39,102 nucleotides of DNA, from positions 1 to 39,102 of the forward strand of contig CALWDM010000024.1 of the NCBI GenBank assembly GCA_944376695.1. Direction: 5' to 3'. The notes under the pieces are model-generated. The model did not search any database and was not told where the DNA came from. It was given only the letters and a program-made list of their open reading frames with translations. The DNA comes from an uncultured Mediterraneibacter sp. Lineage in GTDB: Bacteria > Bacillota > Clostridia > Lachnospirales > Lachnospiraceae. Within the stretch, counting starts at the first letter, position 1; the number at the start of each line of letters is the position of its first letter. Below are positions 25,279 to 34,450 of this stretch, one piece after another. The position numbers and the translations under genes are program-made.

Positions 25279-26447
25279 TCATGTCCTCCTTTCGTTTCCT
25301 CTTTCTCTTTCTCATTTTCGTTTCCACTGTTATCTCTCAATCCGATTATTCCGTTAAGCAAGATGCGCACATCGTCAAAAATATAATCAAACGCACCTGC
25401 CTGACACATATTGATGAGGACCATCCCGATGGGCACGGCGAGGATCATCCATATTACCCCGCCCATCCGGTAGCCGATATACAGAAGCAGCAGCGTCACC
25501 AGCGGATTCAGCCCCACGCTGTCCCCTACCAGCTTTGGCTGGAGAAGCTGCCTCACCACCTGCGTCACCACATAGATCACGACAAGGGATACGGTCATCT
25601 TGTAATCCCCCATAAAAAATTCGTAAACAGCCCAGGGGATCATCGCTGTCCCTGTGCCGAAAAACGGCAGGAAATCAAGGAACGCGATCAGCAGCGCCAC
25701 CAGCACGAAATAACCTGTCCCCAGAAATCCGAGTCCGACGAGCAGGATCAGAAATACGATCCCCATGATCTTAAACTGTGCTTTGAAATATCCTCCCACC
25801 GCATATTTCAGATAATCCATGACCAGGGTCATCCGCTTTCTCACCGCCTCGGGAGCCGTCTTTTTCATCCATCCCAGCACTTCTTCCCTCTGTACGATGA
25901 AGAAATAGGCGGACATGACCGCCACGATAAATGAGATCAGATAATACGGTACTCTTCTTGCAATATTGCCCGCGGCGTTCACGGTCGGCTCACTGATGCC
26001 GGAAACAAGATCCCCCATATAGCTGTCAAGATTTTTCACCACAGTGTTCCATCCGCTCTGGATGCCGTCCGGAAGCCGCTCAAAAATCCCTGACAGCGTG
26101 TCCCCGATCTGCCTCAGCCCATCCTCAAGCTGCGCGTACATCTCCGGAAAATTCCTGACCAGGTCGCCGGTTTCCTGTGCCAGCCGGCTGATGCCGAAAT
26201 ACAGCGCCAGGATGATCGCCGCCAGCACCAGTACAACGATAAGGGCCGAGCCCAGCTTCTTTACGATCCGAAGTCTTTTCTCCAGCCAGTTTACAAGCGG
26301 CGCTGCCACCGCGGCGATCAGCCAGCCTATGACAAAAGGCATGAGAAACCCGATCAGCCTGATGCTGATGATCACAAATGCCGCAGTGGCGAGGAGACTG
26401 AATAACAGTCTGACCGCCACCTGCCAGTAGGGTCGTCTCTCTTCCAT
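25275..26447 (-). CDS. AI-2E/PerM family membrane protein (YtvI-like)
   Basis: The product is 390 residues with about eight transmembrane segments: two N-terminal hairpins, a soluble stretch from about residues 85-165 (LAQETGDLVRNFPEMYAQLEDGLRQIGDTL), then the C-terminal membrane half with FLDFLPFFGTGTAMIPWA and VVRQLLQPKLVGDSVGLNPLVTLLLLYIGYRMGGV. These are signatures of the AI-2E exporter/PerM family, including the sporulation protein YtvI. What it transports is not known. The C-terminal tail is charged (Glu/Lys). It lies between engB (15-base gap) and nrdA (4-base overlap), in the same operon. The name AI-2 exporter should not be taken as its function. Confidence 0.88.
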   Translation of the reverse strand: MEERRPYWQVAVRLLFSLLATAAFVIISIRLIGFLMPFVIGWLIAAVAAPLVNWLEKRLRIVKKLGSALIVVLVLAAIILALYFGISRLAQETGDLVRNFPEMYAQLEDGLRQIGDTLSGIFERLPDGIQSGWNTVVKNLDSYMGDLVSGISEPTVNAAGNIARRVPYYLISFIVAVMSAYFFIVQREEVLGWMKKTAPEAVRKRMTLVMDYLKYAVGGYFKAQFKIMGIVFLILLVGLGFLGTGYFVLVALLIAFLDFLPFFGTGTAMIPWAVYEFFMGDYKMTVSLVVIYVVTQVVRQLLQPKLVGDSVGLNPLVTLLLLYIGYRMGGVIWMILAVPIGMVLINMCQAGAFDYIFDDVRILLNGIIGLRDNSGNENEKEKEETKGGHE

Positions 26448-26462
26448 TTCTATCCTCCCGAA

Positions 26463-27053
26463 TCAGTCAATCTCACAGTCCTTTCCGATCAGCTCCCATA
26501 TCTCATCCCTTCCCTGTTTTGTCACAGATGAGAACGGGATCACAGTAGTCCCGGTTACGAGCGCCAGGCCCTCCTTTAACATTTTAACATGTTTCTGCAC
26601 CTGGCTGCGCTTTATTTTGTCTAATTTTGTGGCAATGATGACAGGCTCATACCCCTGATCCACGATCCACTGATACATCAGCCTGTCGTTTGCGGACGGC
26701 TCATGGCGGATATCGATGAGCAGGAACACTGATTTAAGCTGAGATGAGCCGTGCAGGTACCGCTCGATCATTCTGCCCCACTGTTCTTTCTCTTTCGCTG
26801 AGACCCTGGCATATCCATACCCCGGCAGGTCGACCAGATACAGGGCGTCGTTGATATTATAAAAATTGATGGTCTGGGTCTTTCCAGGTGTGGCGGATAT
26901 CCGGGCGTAGGATTTCCGGTTCATGAGCGCATTAATCATGGAGGACTTTCCCACATTGGACTTTCCGGCAAAGGCCACCTCCGGTCTGTCATGATCCGGA
27001 AGCGTACTCGTGATCCCGCATACTGTCTCAAGATTTATACTTTTTATAACCAT
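26463..27053 (-). CDS. engB: Ribosome biogenesis GTPase YihA/YsxC
   Basis: A small Era-type GTPase needed for late assembly of the large ribosomal subunit. The product is 196 residues from MVIKSINLETVCG, which has GGAGGA 5 bases upstream. A reading 24 residues longer overlaps the end of lon and starts with a poor leader, so it is rejected. Motifs: G1 AGKSNVGKSS (about 30-38), G2 region SATPGKTQTINFY, G3 DLPGYGYA (75-82), G4 ATKLDK and G5 region PFSSVTKQG. It is placed directly after lon, as in Bacillus (lonA-ysxC), and before the AI-2E protein. Confidence 0.95.
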   Translation of the reverse strand: MVIKSINLETVCGITSTLPDHDRPEVAFAGKSNVGKSSMINALMNRKSYARISATPGKTQTINFYNINDALYLVDLPGYGYARVSAKEKEQWGRMIERYLHGSSQLKSVFLLIDIRHEPSANDRLMYQWIVDQGYEPVIIATKLDKIKRSQVQKHVKMLKEGLALVTGTTVIPFSSVTKQGRDEIWELIGKDCEID

Positions 27054-27081
27054 ATCTTCCTCCTGCCGCAGGCTTACGCCA

Positions 27082-29427
27082 TCATGCGGTATTCTCTGTC
27101 TTTTCCTCATCCACCGCCAAAGCATGGCGCAGCACTTCTTCCATATTTCCCACAGTGAGGATCTCCAGCCCTTTCGTGATCTCTGAAGACAGTTCTTCCG
27201 CGTCTGCTTTGTTTTCCTTCGGAATGAGCACCGTCCTGATACCCGCGCTCTTTGCAGCCAGAAGCTTCTCCTTCAGTCCTCCGATCGGCAGGACGTGCCC
27301 TCGTAATGTGATCTCGCCGGTCATGGCAAGATCCGCCCGCACTTTCTTCCCGGCGACGGCAGACAGCATGGCAGCCGCCATGGTAATTCCCGCGGACGGT
27401 CCGTCTTTTGGCACGGCCCCCTCCGGGATATGTACATGGATATCATGCTTTTCGAAGAAATCCTCCGCGATCCCGTATCTTCCGCTCACAGAACGGATAT
27501 AACTGATCCCGGTCCGGGCGGACTCTTTCATCACATCTCCAAGCTGTCCGGTCAGCATCAGCTCGCCGCTGCCCGGCATCACATTCACCTCGATCTGGAG
27601 AGTATCGCCACCCACGCTGGTCCATGCCAGTCCACGGACGATTCCGATCTCTGGGGACGGGTTCGCCATCTGATACGTATACTTCTCTTTTCCCAAAAAC
27701 CGGTGGATATTCCGGTCTGTGACTGCGATCTTTTTCCGGTCCGTGATCAGGATCTCTTTTGCCGTCTTCCTGCATACATTCCCGATCTCGCGCTCAAGCT
27801 GCCTTACGCCTGCTTCCTTTGTGTAATTGCGCGCCATCTTCCAGACTGCGTGCCGGCTGAATGTGAGCTGTTCCTCCGTGAGTCCGTGCTTTTCCAGCTG
27901 TTTTGGGATCAGATGCTCCATCGCGATATGCAGCTTCTCATTCTCAGTGTAGCTTGTGATCTCGATCACTTCCATACGGTCAAGCAGGGGGCGCGGAATT
28001 GTCTGGAGCGTATTTGCCGTAGTGATGAACATGACTTCCGAGAGATCCAGAGGCACCTCCAGGTAATGGTCTCTGAACCTGCTGTTCTGCTCGCTGTCCA
28101 GCACTTCCAGAAGGGCGGAAAAAGTATCCCCTTTATAGTCTGTACTTACTTTATCGATCTCATCCAGCAGCATAACCGGATTTTTCACCCCTGCCGCGCG
28201 AAGTCCATTGGCGATGCGGCCAGGCATCGCGCCTACATATGTCTTCCGGTGTCCCCGGATCTCAGCCTCATCTCTTACGCCGCCCAGAGAAATACGGACG
28301 TAAGGTTTCTTAAGCGCCCTCGCCAGAGATTTTGCGATAGAAGTCTTACCCGTTCCCGGAGGTCCCGCAAGACAGAGGATCGGACTCTCGCCTTTTTTCG
28401 TCAGCGTCCGCACGGCAAGGAACTCCAGGATGCGCTCCTTCACCTGCTCCAGTCCGTAATGGTCTTCGTCGAGTACCTGTTTTGCGTAACCGATGTCCTG
28501 GCTGTCTTTCGATGCCTTATCCCAGGGCATCTCCAGAAGCGTCTCAATATAAGTGCGGATGACGCCGTTCTCCGCCGGAGAGTTCATAGAACTCTTAAAC
28601 CGGCTGATCTCTTTCTGGAGCCTGTCTTTGACTTCTTTCGGAGCTTTCAGTTTTTTTAGCGCCCCCTCAAATTCTTCGGTGTCAGACACTGCGGAGTCCT
28701 CTCCCAGTTCCTCTCTTATGAGTTTTAACTGCTCTCTCAGGATATATTCCCTCTGATGTTTATCTACTCTTTCTTTTACTTTGCGCTGGATTTCCTCTTT
28801 AATGTCCATGATCTGTACTTCATTCACCAGCTTAAACGCCAGCTTTTCATAACGCTTTTTCAGATCCGTCTCGTTTAAGATTTCCTGTTGGTCTGTATAA
28901 TAAAGAGGAATATTCGCGGCGATCTCATCCACCAGCCTTCGCAGTCCCCTTATTTCCATGATCTGCGCCACAGATTCTTTTGATATCTTCCCATTCCTGG
29001 ACGCATATTCCACAAGCATGTCTCTGAGGCTGCGCTCCATTGCTTCTGTATTGGCATTTTCCGGCAGCTCTTCGTCCTGTTCTTTGAGTATCTCGACCTT
29101 TGCCCGCAGATAAGGATCAGAAAATTCGATCTCCTTAAGCCGTCCTCTTGTCTCCCCTGACACGAGCACTCTGACGATCTGCTTCGGCAGCTTGATGATC
29201 TGCCTGACTGTACCCACGGTACCGATCTCATATACGTCCTCCGCTCCCGGCTCATCTGTGTCAATCGATTTCTGCGCGGTCAGGAATATCTTCTGCTCTT
29301 CTGACATTGCCTCCTGGACAGCAGCAATCGAGCGAGCCCTGCTCACATCAAAATGTACGACCATCCCGGGCAGGATCGTCATCCCTCTTAGAGGGACCAG
29401 GGGCAGGCTTTTTCTCTCATTGTGCAT
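27082..29427 (-). CDS. lon: ATP-dependent protease Lon (LonA)
   Basis: Degrades misfolded and regulatory proteins in the cytoplasm as a hexamer. The product is 781 residues. The N-terminal substrate-binding domain begins with LPLVPLRGMTILPGMVVHF. The AAA+ module has Walker A GPPGTGKTS (about residue 357) and Walker B VMLLDEIDK (about 420). The C-terminal serine protease domain has the catalytic Ser near 677 in PKDGPSAGIT and the Lys near 719 in GGLKEKLLAAKSAG. AGGAGG lies 7 bases upstream of the ATG. It lies between clpX (about 100 bases upstream) and engB (28 bases downstream), the order of the Bacillus clpX-lon-ysxC region. Confidence 0.98.
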   Translation of the reverse strand: MHNERKSLPLVPLRGMTILPGMVVHFDVSRARSIAAVQEAMSEEQKIFLTAQKSIDTDEPGAEDVYEIGTVGTVRQIIKLPKQIVRVLVSGETRGRLKEIEFSDPYLRAKVEILKEQDEELPENANTEAMERSLRDMLVEYASRNGKISKESVAQIMEIRGLRRLVDEIAANIPLYYTDQQEILNETDLKKRYEKLAFKLVNEVQIMDIKEEIQRKVKERVDKHQREYILREQLKLIREELGEDSAVSDTEEFEGALKKLKAPKEVKDRLQKEISRFKSSMNSPAENGVIRTYIETLLEMPWDKASKDSQDIGYAKQVLDEDHYGLEQVKERILEFLAVRTLTKKGESPILCLAGPPGTGKTSIAKSLARALKKPYVRISLGGVRDEAEIRGHRKTYVGAMPGRIANGLRAAGVKNPVMLLDEIDKVSTDYKGDTFSALLEVLDSEQNSRFRDHYLEVPLDLSEVMFITTANTLQTIPRPLLDRMEVIEITSYTENEKLHIAMEHLIPKQLEKHGLTEEQLTFSRHAVWKMARNYTKEAGVRQLEREIGNVCRKTAKEILITDRKKIAVTDRNIHRFLGKEKYTYQMANPSPEIGIVRGLAWTSVGGDTLQIEVNVMPGSGELMLTGQLGDVMKESARTGISYIRSVSGRYGIAEDFFEKHDIHVHIPEGAVPKDGPSAGITMAAAMLSAVAGKKVRADLAMTGEITLRGHVLPIGGLKEKLLAAKSAGIRTVLIPKENKADAEELSSEITKGLEILTVGNMEEVLRHALAVDEEKTENTA

Positions 29428-29525
29428 TCATTTTCCTCCTGATCTTTTTGTATGTGTCATTCATTTCATATATAGAAAGGGCAGGCACATATGGCCGCTC
29501 CATTGCACCCGCCCTGCACAGTCTG

Positions 29526-30797
29526 TTATGCACTCTCTGATGTCAGGAATGATCTCCGCTCTTCGCCGTCACGCAGATACAGGGGTTTCCCTGTACCATT
29601 CACTGCCTCTTTTGTGATCCGGCATTCTTTGATCGTCTCATCCGACGGGACCTCATACATGGTATCCATCATGATCTTTTCCATGATCGCCCGGAGTCCT
29701 CTCGCTCCTGTCTTTCTCTTCAGAGTCGTATCCGCGATCTCGACCAGGGCGTCCCGATCGAATTCCAGCTTCACGCCATCCAGTTCAAGCAGCTTCTGGT
29801 ACTGCTTCACGATTGCGCTCTTCGGCTCTGTCAGTATTCTGATCAGCGCTTCTTTGTCCAGAAGATCCAGGGACACCGTCACCGGAAGTCTTCCGACCAG
29901 CTCCGGGATCAGCCCGTATTTAACCAGATCCTGGGGCAGCACTTCATGAAGGAGCACATCCATATCATACTCGTGCTTTGAGGCAATTTCTGCATTAAAT
30001 CCAATGGACTTTCTGTCAAGTCTCGTCTCAATGATCTTATCGATCCCCTCAAATGCCCCTCCGCAGATAAACAGGATATTTGTCGTGTCGATCTGGATCA
30101 GTTCCTGGTGCGGATGTTTGCGTCCGCCCTGAGGCGGCACAGATGCAACCGTGCCCTCGATGATTTTTAAGAGCGCCTGCTGTACGCCTTCTCCGGATAC
30201 GTCGCGGGTGATCGACGGATTTTCAGACTTTCTCGTAATCTTATCGATCTCGTCAATATAGATGATCCCGTGTTCCGCACGCTCGATATCTCCGTCCGCG
30301 GCCTGGATGACTTTGAGAAGGATATTCTCCACATCCTCCCCTACATATCCTGCCTCCGTCAGCGCCGTCGCGTCCGCGATCGCAAACGGAACATTCAGGA
30401 TCTTTGCCAGCGTCTGGGCGAGAAGCGTCTTCCCGCATCCGGTCGGCCCGAGCATCAGGATATTGCTTTTCTGCAGCTCAACGCCGAGATCCTGCTCTGC
30501 CATGATTCTCTTATAATGATTGTAGACCGCGACAGAAAGTACTTTCTTTGCCTCATCCTGCCCGATCACATAATCATCCAGAAACGCCTTCATTTCCTCC
30601 GGCGTAAGAAGATTGATATCGTCAAACACGTCTCTCTCGCTGTAATCCAGCTCCTCCTCTATGATCTCAGAGCAGATCGCGATACACTCGTCGCAGATAT
30701 ATGTGCCGTTCGGTCCTGCGATCAGCTTTCTCACCTGAGCCTGCGTCTTGTTGCAGAAAGAGCATCTCACGATGTCATCTGTCATTTTCCCTGCCAT
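29526..30797 (-). CDS. clpX: ATP-dependent Clp protease ATP-binding subunit ClpX
   Basis: AAA+ unfoldase that feeds substrates to ClpP. The product is 423 residues. The N-terminal zinc-binding domain has C12, C15, C35 and C38 (CSFC...CDEC). The ATPase core has Walker A GPTGCGKT (about 119), Walker [10 protein letters not shown] (about 185), the [23 protein letters not shown] sensor region and the sensor-2 TGARGLR near the C-terminus. The ClpP-contact loop is seen as the IGF motif in SIGFNAE. GAGGTGA precedes the ATG. It follows clpP by 21 bases and is probably co-transcribed with tig and clpP. Confidence 0.98.
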   Translation of the reverse strand: MAGKMTDDIVRCSFCNKTQAQVRKLIAGPNGTYICDECIAICSEIIEEELDYSERDVFDDINLLTPEEMKAFLDDYVIGQDEAKKVLSVAVYNHYKRIMAEQDLGVELQKSNILMLGPTGCGKTLLAQTLAKILNVPFAIADATALTEAGYVGEDVENILLKVIQAADGDIERAEHGIIYIDEIDKITRKSENPSITRDVSGEGVQQALLKIIEGTVASVPPQGGRKHPHQELIQIDTTNILFICGGAFEGIDKIIETRLDRKSIGFNAEIASKHEYDMDVLLHEVLPQDLVKYGLIPELVGRLPVTVSLDLLDKEALIRILTEPKSAIVKQYQKLLELDGVKLEFDRDALVEIADTTLKRKTGARGLRAIMEKIMMDTMYEVPSDETIKECRITKEAVNGTGKPLYLRDGEERRSFLTSESA

Positions 30798-30818
30798 AAA
30801 ATGTCACCTCATACAATA

Positions 30819-31400
30819 TTAGTGATTCACGATCACTTCGTCGATCAGGCCGTAAGCTTTGGCCTCTTCCGCGGACATAAAATTGTCTCGCTCTGTGTCA
30901 GCCTTGATCGTCTCAAGATCCTGTCCTGTGTTTGCCGCCAGGATCTCATTTAATTTCTGTTTTGTACGGAGAATATGTTCCGCGGCGATCTGGATCTCTG
31001 TCGCCTGTCCCTGAGCTCCGCCTGACGGCTGATGGATCATGATCTCTGCGTTCGGCAGCGCGAATCTCTTGCCCTTCTTCCCGCCGGAGAGCAGGAATGC
31101 CCCCATGCTTGCCGCCATACCGATGCAGACTGTAGACACGTCGCATTTGATATACTGCATCGTATCATAGATCGCAAGGCCTGCCGTCACAGAACCTCCC
31201 GGGCTGTTGATATACAGCTGGATGTCTTTGTCCGGATCGTCTGCCTCCAGAAAAAGGAGCTGGGCAACGACCACGCTTGCAGATACGTCGTTTACCTCTT
31301 CCCCGAGGAAGATGATCCTCTCCTTTAACAGTCTTGAATAAATGTCGTAAGAACGCTCTCCCCTGCTCGTCTGTTCAATGACATAAGGTACTAAACTCAT
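30819..31400 (-). CDS. clpP: ATP-dependent Clp protease proteolytic subunit ClpP
   Basis: The serine protease barrel that works with ClpX. The product is 193 residues. The catalytic triad is Ser98 in GMAASMG, His123 in [11 protein letters not shown] and Asp172 in ERDNFMS. No removable propeptide of any length is seen; the start is [29 protein letters not shown], with the processing motif found in the family. It lies between tig (136-base gap) and clpX (21-base gap). The gap holds two hairpins but no obvious promoter, so it may be read through from the tig promoter. I see no clear CtsR heptad repeat here. Confidence 0.98.
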   Translation of the reverse strand: MSLVPYVIEQTSRGERSYDIYSRLLKERIIFLGEEVNDVSASVVVAQLLFLEADDPDKDIQLYINSPGGSVTAGLAIYDTMQYIKCDVSTVCIGMAASMGAFLLSGGKKGKRFALPNAEIMIHQPSGGAQGQATEIQIAAEHILRTKQKLNEILAANTGQDLETIKADTERDNFMSAEEAKAYGLIDEVIVNH

Positions 31401-31465
31401 CTTCTATACCCCTTTCTGTAAGTAAATACTCTGTATGGTCCTGACTCCGAGGCCGCTTCTGTCAA

Positions 31466-31482
31466 CAGGAGGGCGCCTCCTG
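31466..31482. other. Short hairpin between tig and clpP
   Basis: CAGGAGG/CCTCCTG 7-base arms with a GCG loop, a perfect match. There is no U-tract. On the minus strand the arm CAGGAGG resembles a ribosome binding site but is too far from clpP (over 60 bases). The hairpin may affect mRNA stability or spacing. Confidence 0.35.
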
Positions 31483-31499
31483 AGCCGGATATTCTGATA

Positions 31500-31524
31500 A
31501 GAGGTGTGCCTGCGGCACACCTCT
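31500..31524. other. Perfect hairpin after tig
   Basis: Arms AGAGGTGTGCC (31500-31510) and GGCACACCTCT (31514-31524) with a TGC loop, 12 bases beyond the tig stop codon. It is not followed by a clear U-tract on the minus strand, so I treat it as a possible partial terminator or RNA processing/stability element that could lower clpP expression relative to tig. Confidence 0.5.
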
Positions 31525-31536
31525 ACGGAATCTGAA

Positions 31537-32826
31537 TCAACCTTCTACTGCCGCGTCTGCGATCAGTGTCACTGCCTCCTGGACCGCAATATCTTCTTTC
31601 ATCTGCTTCTTCTCATTATCGCCCATGAACTCTTTGAGCCTGTCGACTTCCATCTGGTAGGAATCTGCCATCTTCTTCAGCTCCTCATCCAGGCGCTCGT
31701 CAGATACTTCGATATTCTCTGCGGCAACTACCGCCTCCAGCACAAGTCTCGTACGGATGCGCTTCTCAGCCTGCGGACGGAACTCCTCCATCATCTTCTC
31801 CTCAGACAGGCCTGTAAACTGGAAATACTGTTCCAGACTCATTCCCTGCTGCATAATACGGCGCGCAAAGTCATCCGCCATCTGCTTTGTCTGAAGATCG
31901 ATCATCGGTTCCGGGATATCCATCTGCGCATTTGCAACGGCCTGCTCCACAGCCTGATCTTCCTTCTTCTGTCTTCCCTCGCGCTCCCTGCGCTCTTTGA
32001 TCCTGGCCTCTACCTCAGCCTTATATGCATCAACTGTCTCGCTCTCCTCGGAAACGTCGGATACGAACTCGTCATCAAGCTCCGGAAGCTCCTTCGCCTT
32101 GATCTCATGTACAGTACACTTAAACACAGCAGCCTTGCCAGCCAGCTCTTCTGCCTGATAATCTTCCGGGAAGGTCACATTGATCTCTACTTCTTTCCCG
32201 ATCTCAGCGCCAATGAGCTGCTCCTCAAATCCCGGGATAAACGCTCCGGAACCGATAGTCAGCGGGTAATTCTCACCCTTGCCGCCCTCAAAGGCGACGC
32301 CGTCTGTAAAACCTTCAAAATCAAGGATGACCTGATCCCCATCCTGTACCGCGCGGTCTGTCACCTCGATCGTCCTCGCATTGCGCTCGCGCTCTCTGTC
32401 GATCTCCTCGTCGACTTCCTTCCGGGTCACTTCTGTGGAAACTTTGTCCACCTTAAGTCCTTTGTATTCGCCGAGTGTAACCTCCGGCTTCACCGCAACT
32501 TCCGCTGTAAAAATAAACGGCTTTCCTTTTTCAAGCTGTGTGATCTCAACTTTTGGCCGGGATACGATCTCAAGCCCGCACTCTTCATAGGCTTTTCCAT
32601 ATGCCTCTGATATCATATGATTTGCCGCCTCATCATAGAACACTTCCGGTCCGTACATCTTCTCGATCATCTGGCGCGGCACCTTGCCCTTGCGGAATCC
32701 CGGCAGGCTGATTCTGCTGCGCTCTTTCAGATATGCGGCCTGGAGAGCCTTCTCCACATCCTCTGCCGGCACCTCGATCGTCAGCTTCGCCATATTATGT
32801 TCTGATTTTTCTACCTGTAAACTCAT
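31537..32826 (-). CDS. tig: Trigger factor
   Basis: Ribosome-bound chaperone with peptidyl-prolyl isomerase activity for nascent proteins. The product is 429 residues from MSLQVEKSEHNMAKLTIEV, which has AAGGAGGA close upstream; a reading 18 residues longer starts in the promoter leader and is rejected. The ribosome-binding N-domain has the signature LPGFRKGKVPRQMIEK. The FKBP domain follows (VQDGDQVILDFEGFTDGVAFEGGKGENYPLTIGSGAFIPGFEEQLIG). The C-terminal domain is long and helical. It is the first gene of the array with clpP, clpX and lon, the usual clostridial order, and has a good promoter upstream. Confidence 0.97.
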   Translation of the reverse strand: MSLQVEKSEHNMAKLTIEVPAEDVEKALQAAYLKERSRISLPGFRKGKVPRQMIEKMYGPEVFYDEAANHMISEAYGKAYEECGLEIVSRPKVEITQLEKGKPFIFTAEVAVKPEVTLGEYKGLKVDKVSTEVTRKEVDEEIDRERERNARTIEVTDRAVQDGDQVILDFEGFTDGVAFEGGKGENYPLTIGSGAFIPGFEEQLIGAEIGKEVEINVTFPEDYQAEELAGKAAVFKCTVHEIKAKELPELDDEFVSDVSEESETVDAYKAEVEARIKERREREGRQKKEDQAVEQAVANAQMDIPEPMIDLQTKQMADDFARRIMQQGMSLEQYFQFTGLSEEKMMEEFRPQAEKRIRTRLVLEAVVAAENIEVSDERLDEELKKMADSYQMEVDRLKEFMGDNEKKQMKEDIAVQEAVTLIADAAVEG

Positions 32827-32896
32827 TTTCTTCCTCCTTGAATGCGCAAAATAGTATCTCTTTCCTGAGAAAAAAGACATTTGCAGTCATTAACAC

Positions 32897-32925
32897 AGTA
32901 TAGCACACGCATCCGCATATTTCCA
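32897..32925 (-). promoter_or_regulatory. Probable tig promoter
   Basis: On the minus strand TGGAAA (complement of 32920-32925) and TATACT (complement of 32897-32902) are 17 bases apart. The -10 matches the consensus well, the -35 is fair. The start would give a leader of about 65 bases before the trigger factor ATG. This is likely the main promoter for tig and the genes beyond. Confidence 0.6.
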
Positions 32926-33009
32926 GTGTTTTTTGCGCGCGGCGCTGTGTTTGTCTGTCTGCGTTTGCTGCTGTGATTTTACATTTCCGGAGGTTTTGGT
33001 TTTATCCTT

Positions 33010-33561
33010 CTATTCTCCGTATACGATCGACTCCCTTATTTCCTCCGCTTTCGTCTCTCCCGCCAGCAGCGCCGTCAGTCTGAGCGCGAAGGGGACCGCG
33101 GTTCCCATGCCCCGGCCAGTGGTAATGTGACCGTCTGTGACAACAGGCTCCCTGACTACAGCCGCCCCGTCCAGTTTCTCTTCAAACGAAGGATAGGAAC
33201 AGGCCTTTCTTCCTTTTAATATACCAAGCTCTGCCAGGATCCACGGAGCCGCGCAGATCGCGGCAATATATTTTCGATCCCGGTCAAAGGATTTCAGCAG
33301 TTCAGTGAGTCCATCGCAGGCTTTCAGATTCAGAGTGCCCGGCATTCCCCCCGGTAGCGCCAGCATATCCGCCTTATCCGCCTCAGCCTCCTCAAAAACA
33401 GTGTCTGCCTCTACTTTGATCCCGTGCGCGCCCACAATCTCCTTTCTGCCCATAACGGACACTGTCTCCGTCTCTATGCCGGCCCGGCGCAGGATGTCCA
33501 CAACAGTAAGCCCTTCGATCTCTTCAAATCCATCTGCGAGAAATACACAAACTTTACTCAT
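33010..33561 (-). CDS. DJ-1/PfpI family protein
   Basis: The product is 183 residues, the DJ-1 size. The nucleophilic Cys103 lies in YIAAICAAPWIL, the elbow motif of the DJ-1 subfamily, and Glu16 in GFEEIEGLTVVDILRR matches the Glu that stabilises the Cys. Other core motifs are LALPGGMPGTLNL and GRGMGTAVPFALRL. It may protect against glyoxal adducts or oxidative damage (glyoxalase III or deglycase-like); the activity is not proven here. AGGAGGT precedes the ATG. It is divergent from the CYTH gene across a 304-base region. Confidence 0.92.
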   Translation of the reverse strand: MSKVCVFLADGFEEIEGLTVVDILRRAGIETETVSVMGRKEIVGAHGIKVEADTVFEEAEADKADMLALPGGMPGTLNLKACDGLTELLKSFDRDRKYIAAICAAPWILAELGILKGRKACSYPSFEEKLDGAAVVREPVVTDGHITTGRGMGTAVPFALRLTALLAGETKAEEIRESIVYGE

Positions 33562-33865
33562 TCTTCATTACCTCCTGCCATTCTGTATCTGTATATTCTT
33601 TTTCAGTTTAGCAGACCCGATGGTCAAATGCAACGCACTCCGGCACTGCCGCACGGGAAATTTTTTCCGAATTTTTTTCTCTGGAAATTTTTCCGATATT
33701 TCTGAACGCCTGCCAATATATGTTCGGCTCAAAACATTTCCTTTCCAATATCCGAAAAAAATTCATGTGGAATTCCAGTGTGGTATGTTCTATAATATAT
33801 ACGCCCTGAACTCAGTCATTATCAGGTTCTCAACAACTGCTCCAAATAATCAGGAGGATGATCTT
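33562..33865. other. Divergent intergenic region between DJ-1 and CYTH genes
   Basis: There are 304 bases with no convincing gene. The DJ-1 side has a possible minus-strand promoter TTGCAT/TAAACT (17-base spacer). The CYTH side has TATAAT at 33791-33796 with a weak -35 (TGGAAT). T-runs and AT-rich stretches (TTTTTTCC, about 33660-33690) lie in the middle. I see no RNA gene. Confidence 0.5.
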
Positions 33866-34321
33866 ATGGAAATCGAACGCAAATTTCTCATTCATTTAGA
33901 CAGGCTTCCGTTCCGTCCGGAGGACTATCCCTGCCGCCACATTGAACAGGGTTATCTCTGCACTGAGCCCGTAGTGCGCATCCGCAGGGATGATGAGCGC
34001 TATTTTCTCACATACAAATCCAGGGGACTCATGGTCAGGGAAGAATATGATCTCCCCCTCTCCAGAGAAGCTTATGAACATCTGATCCCTAAAGCCGACG
34101 GCAGGATTATTGTTAAAAAACGCTATATGATCCCTCTGGACAGCCAGCTTACCCTGGAACTCGATATCTTTGAAAAAGAGCTGGCTCCCCTGGTACTTGC
34201 TGAAATTGAATTTCCGGACGAGAAAACCGCGCACTCTTACTCTCCTCCGGAATGGTTTGGAAAGGAAGTGACATATTCATCACTGTACCACAACAGCACC
34301 CTCAGCCAAATGCATCTCTAG
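33866..34321 (+). CDS. CYTH-domain triphosphatase-like protein
   Basis: The product is 151 residues from MEIERKFL; the ATG at 33866 has AGGAGG 8 bases upstream. An upstream frame extension of about 190 codons is antisense to the DJ-1 gene and is ruled out. It starts with the CYTH signature ExExK (E2, E4, K6) that binds triphosphate through metal. Further basic and acidic residues (IRRDDERYFLTYKSRG, RIIVKKRYMIPL, LELDIFE, LAEIEFPDE) fit the tunnel fold. Members include inorganic triphosphatases and class IV adenylate cyclases; small bacterial ones are mainly triphosphatases. The gene has no obvious operon partner. Confidence 0.9.
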   Translation: MEIERKFLIHLDRLPFRPEDYPCRHIEQGYLCTEPVVRIRRDDERYFLTYKSRGLMVREEYDLPLSREAYEHLIPKADGRIIVKKRYMIPLDSQLTLELDIFEKELAPLVLAEIEFPDEKTAHSYSPPEWFGKEVTYSSLYHNSTLSQMHL

Positions 34322-34389
34322 GCAACATTTTGTTTCTTTTATTATTTATTCCTCATTGCGTTGCATATAACTTTGTTTACAGGAAAAAT

Positions 34390-34398
34390 TGATATAAT
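34390..34398 (+). promoter_or_regulatory. Extended -10 promoter of the XRE regulator
   Basis: TGATATAAT (TG at 34390-34391, TATAAT at 34393-34398) is an extended -10 element. A matching -35 is weak. It gives a leader of about 45 bases before the chosen GTG start of the XRE gene. Confidence 0.5.
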
Positions 34399-34450
34399 AA
34401 TGAAAATTACTGCATTGTTTAATCAATTTCTTGTAAATGGAGGTACGCCG

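Noticed and set aside
29428-29525. Possible clpX terminator between clpX and lon
   Set aside because: AGGGCGGG and CCTGCCCT can pair but with wobbles and mismatches, and the following T-run is broken. Not strong enough to annotate.
31401-31536. CtsR-type heptad operator before clpP
   Set aside because: I looked for the tandem GGTCAAA repeat and did not see it.
33305-33865. Plus-strand frame extending the CYTH gene upstream by about 190 codons
   Set aside because: It is antisense to the DJ-1 gene. The CYTH signature and a strong AGGAGG both mark the ATG at 33866 as the start.
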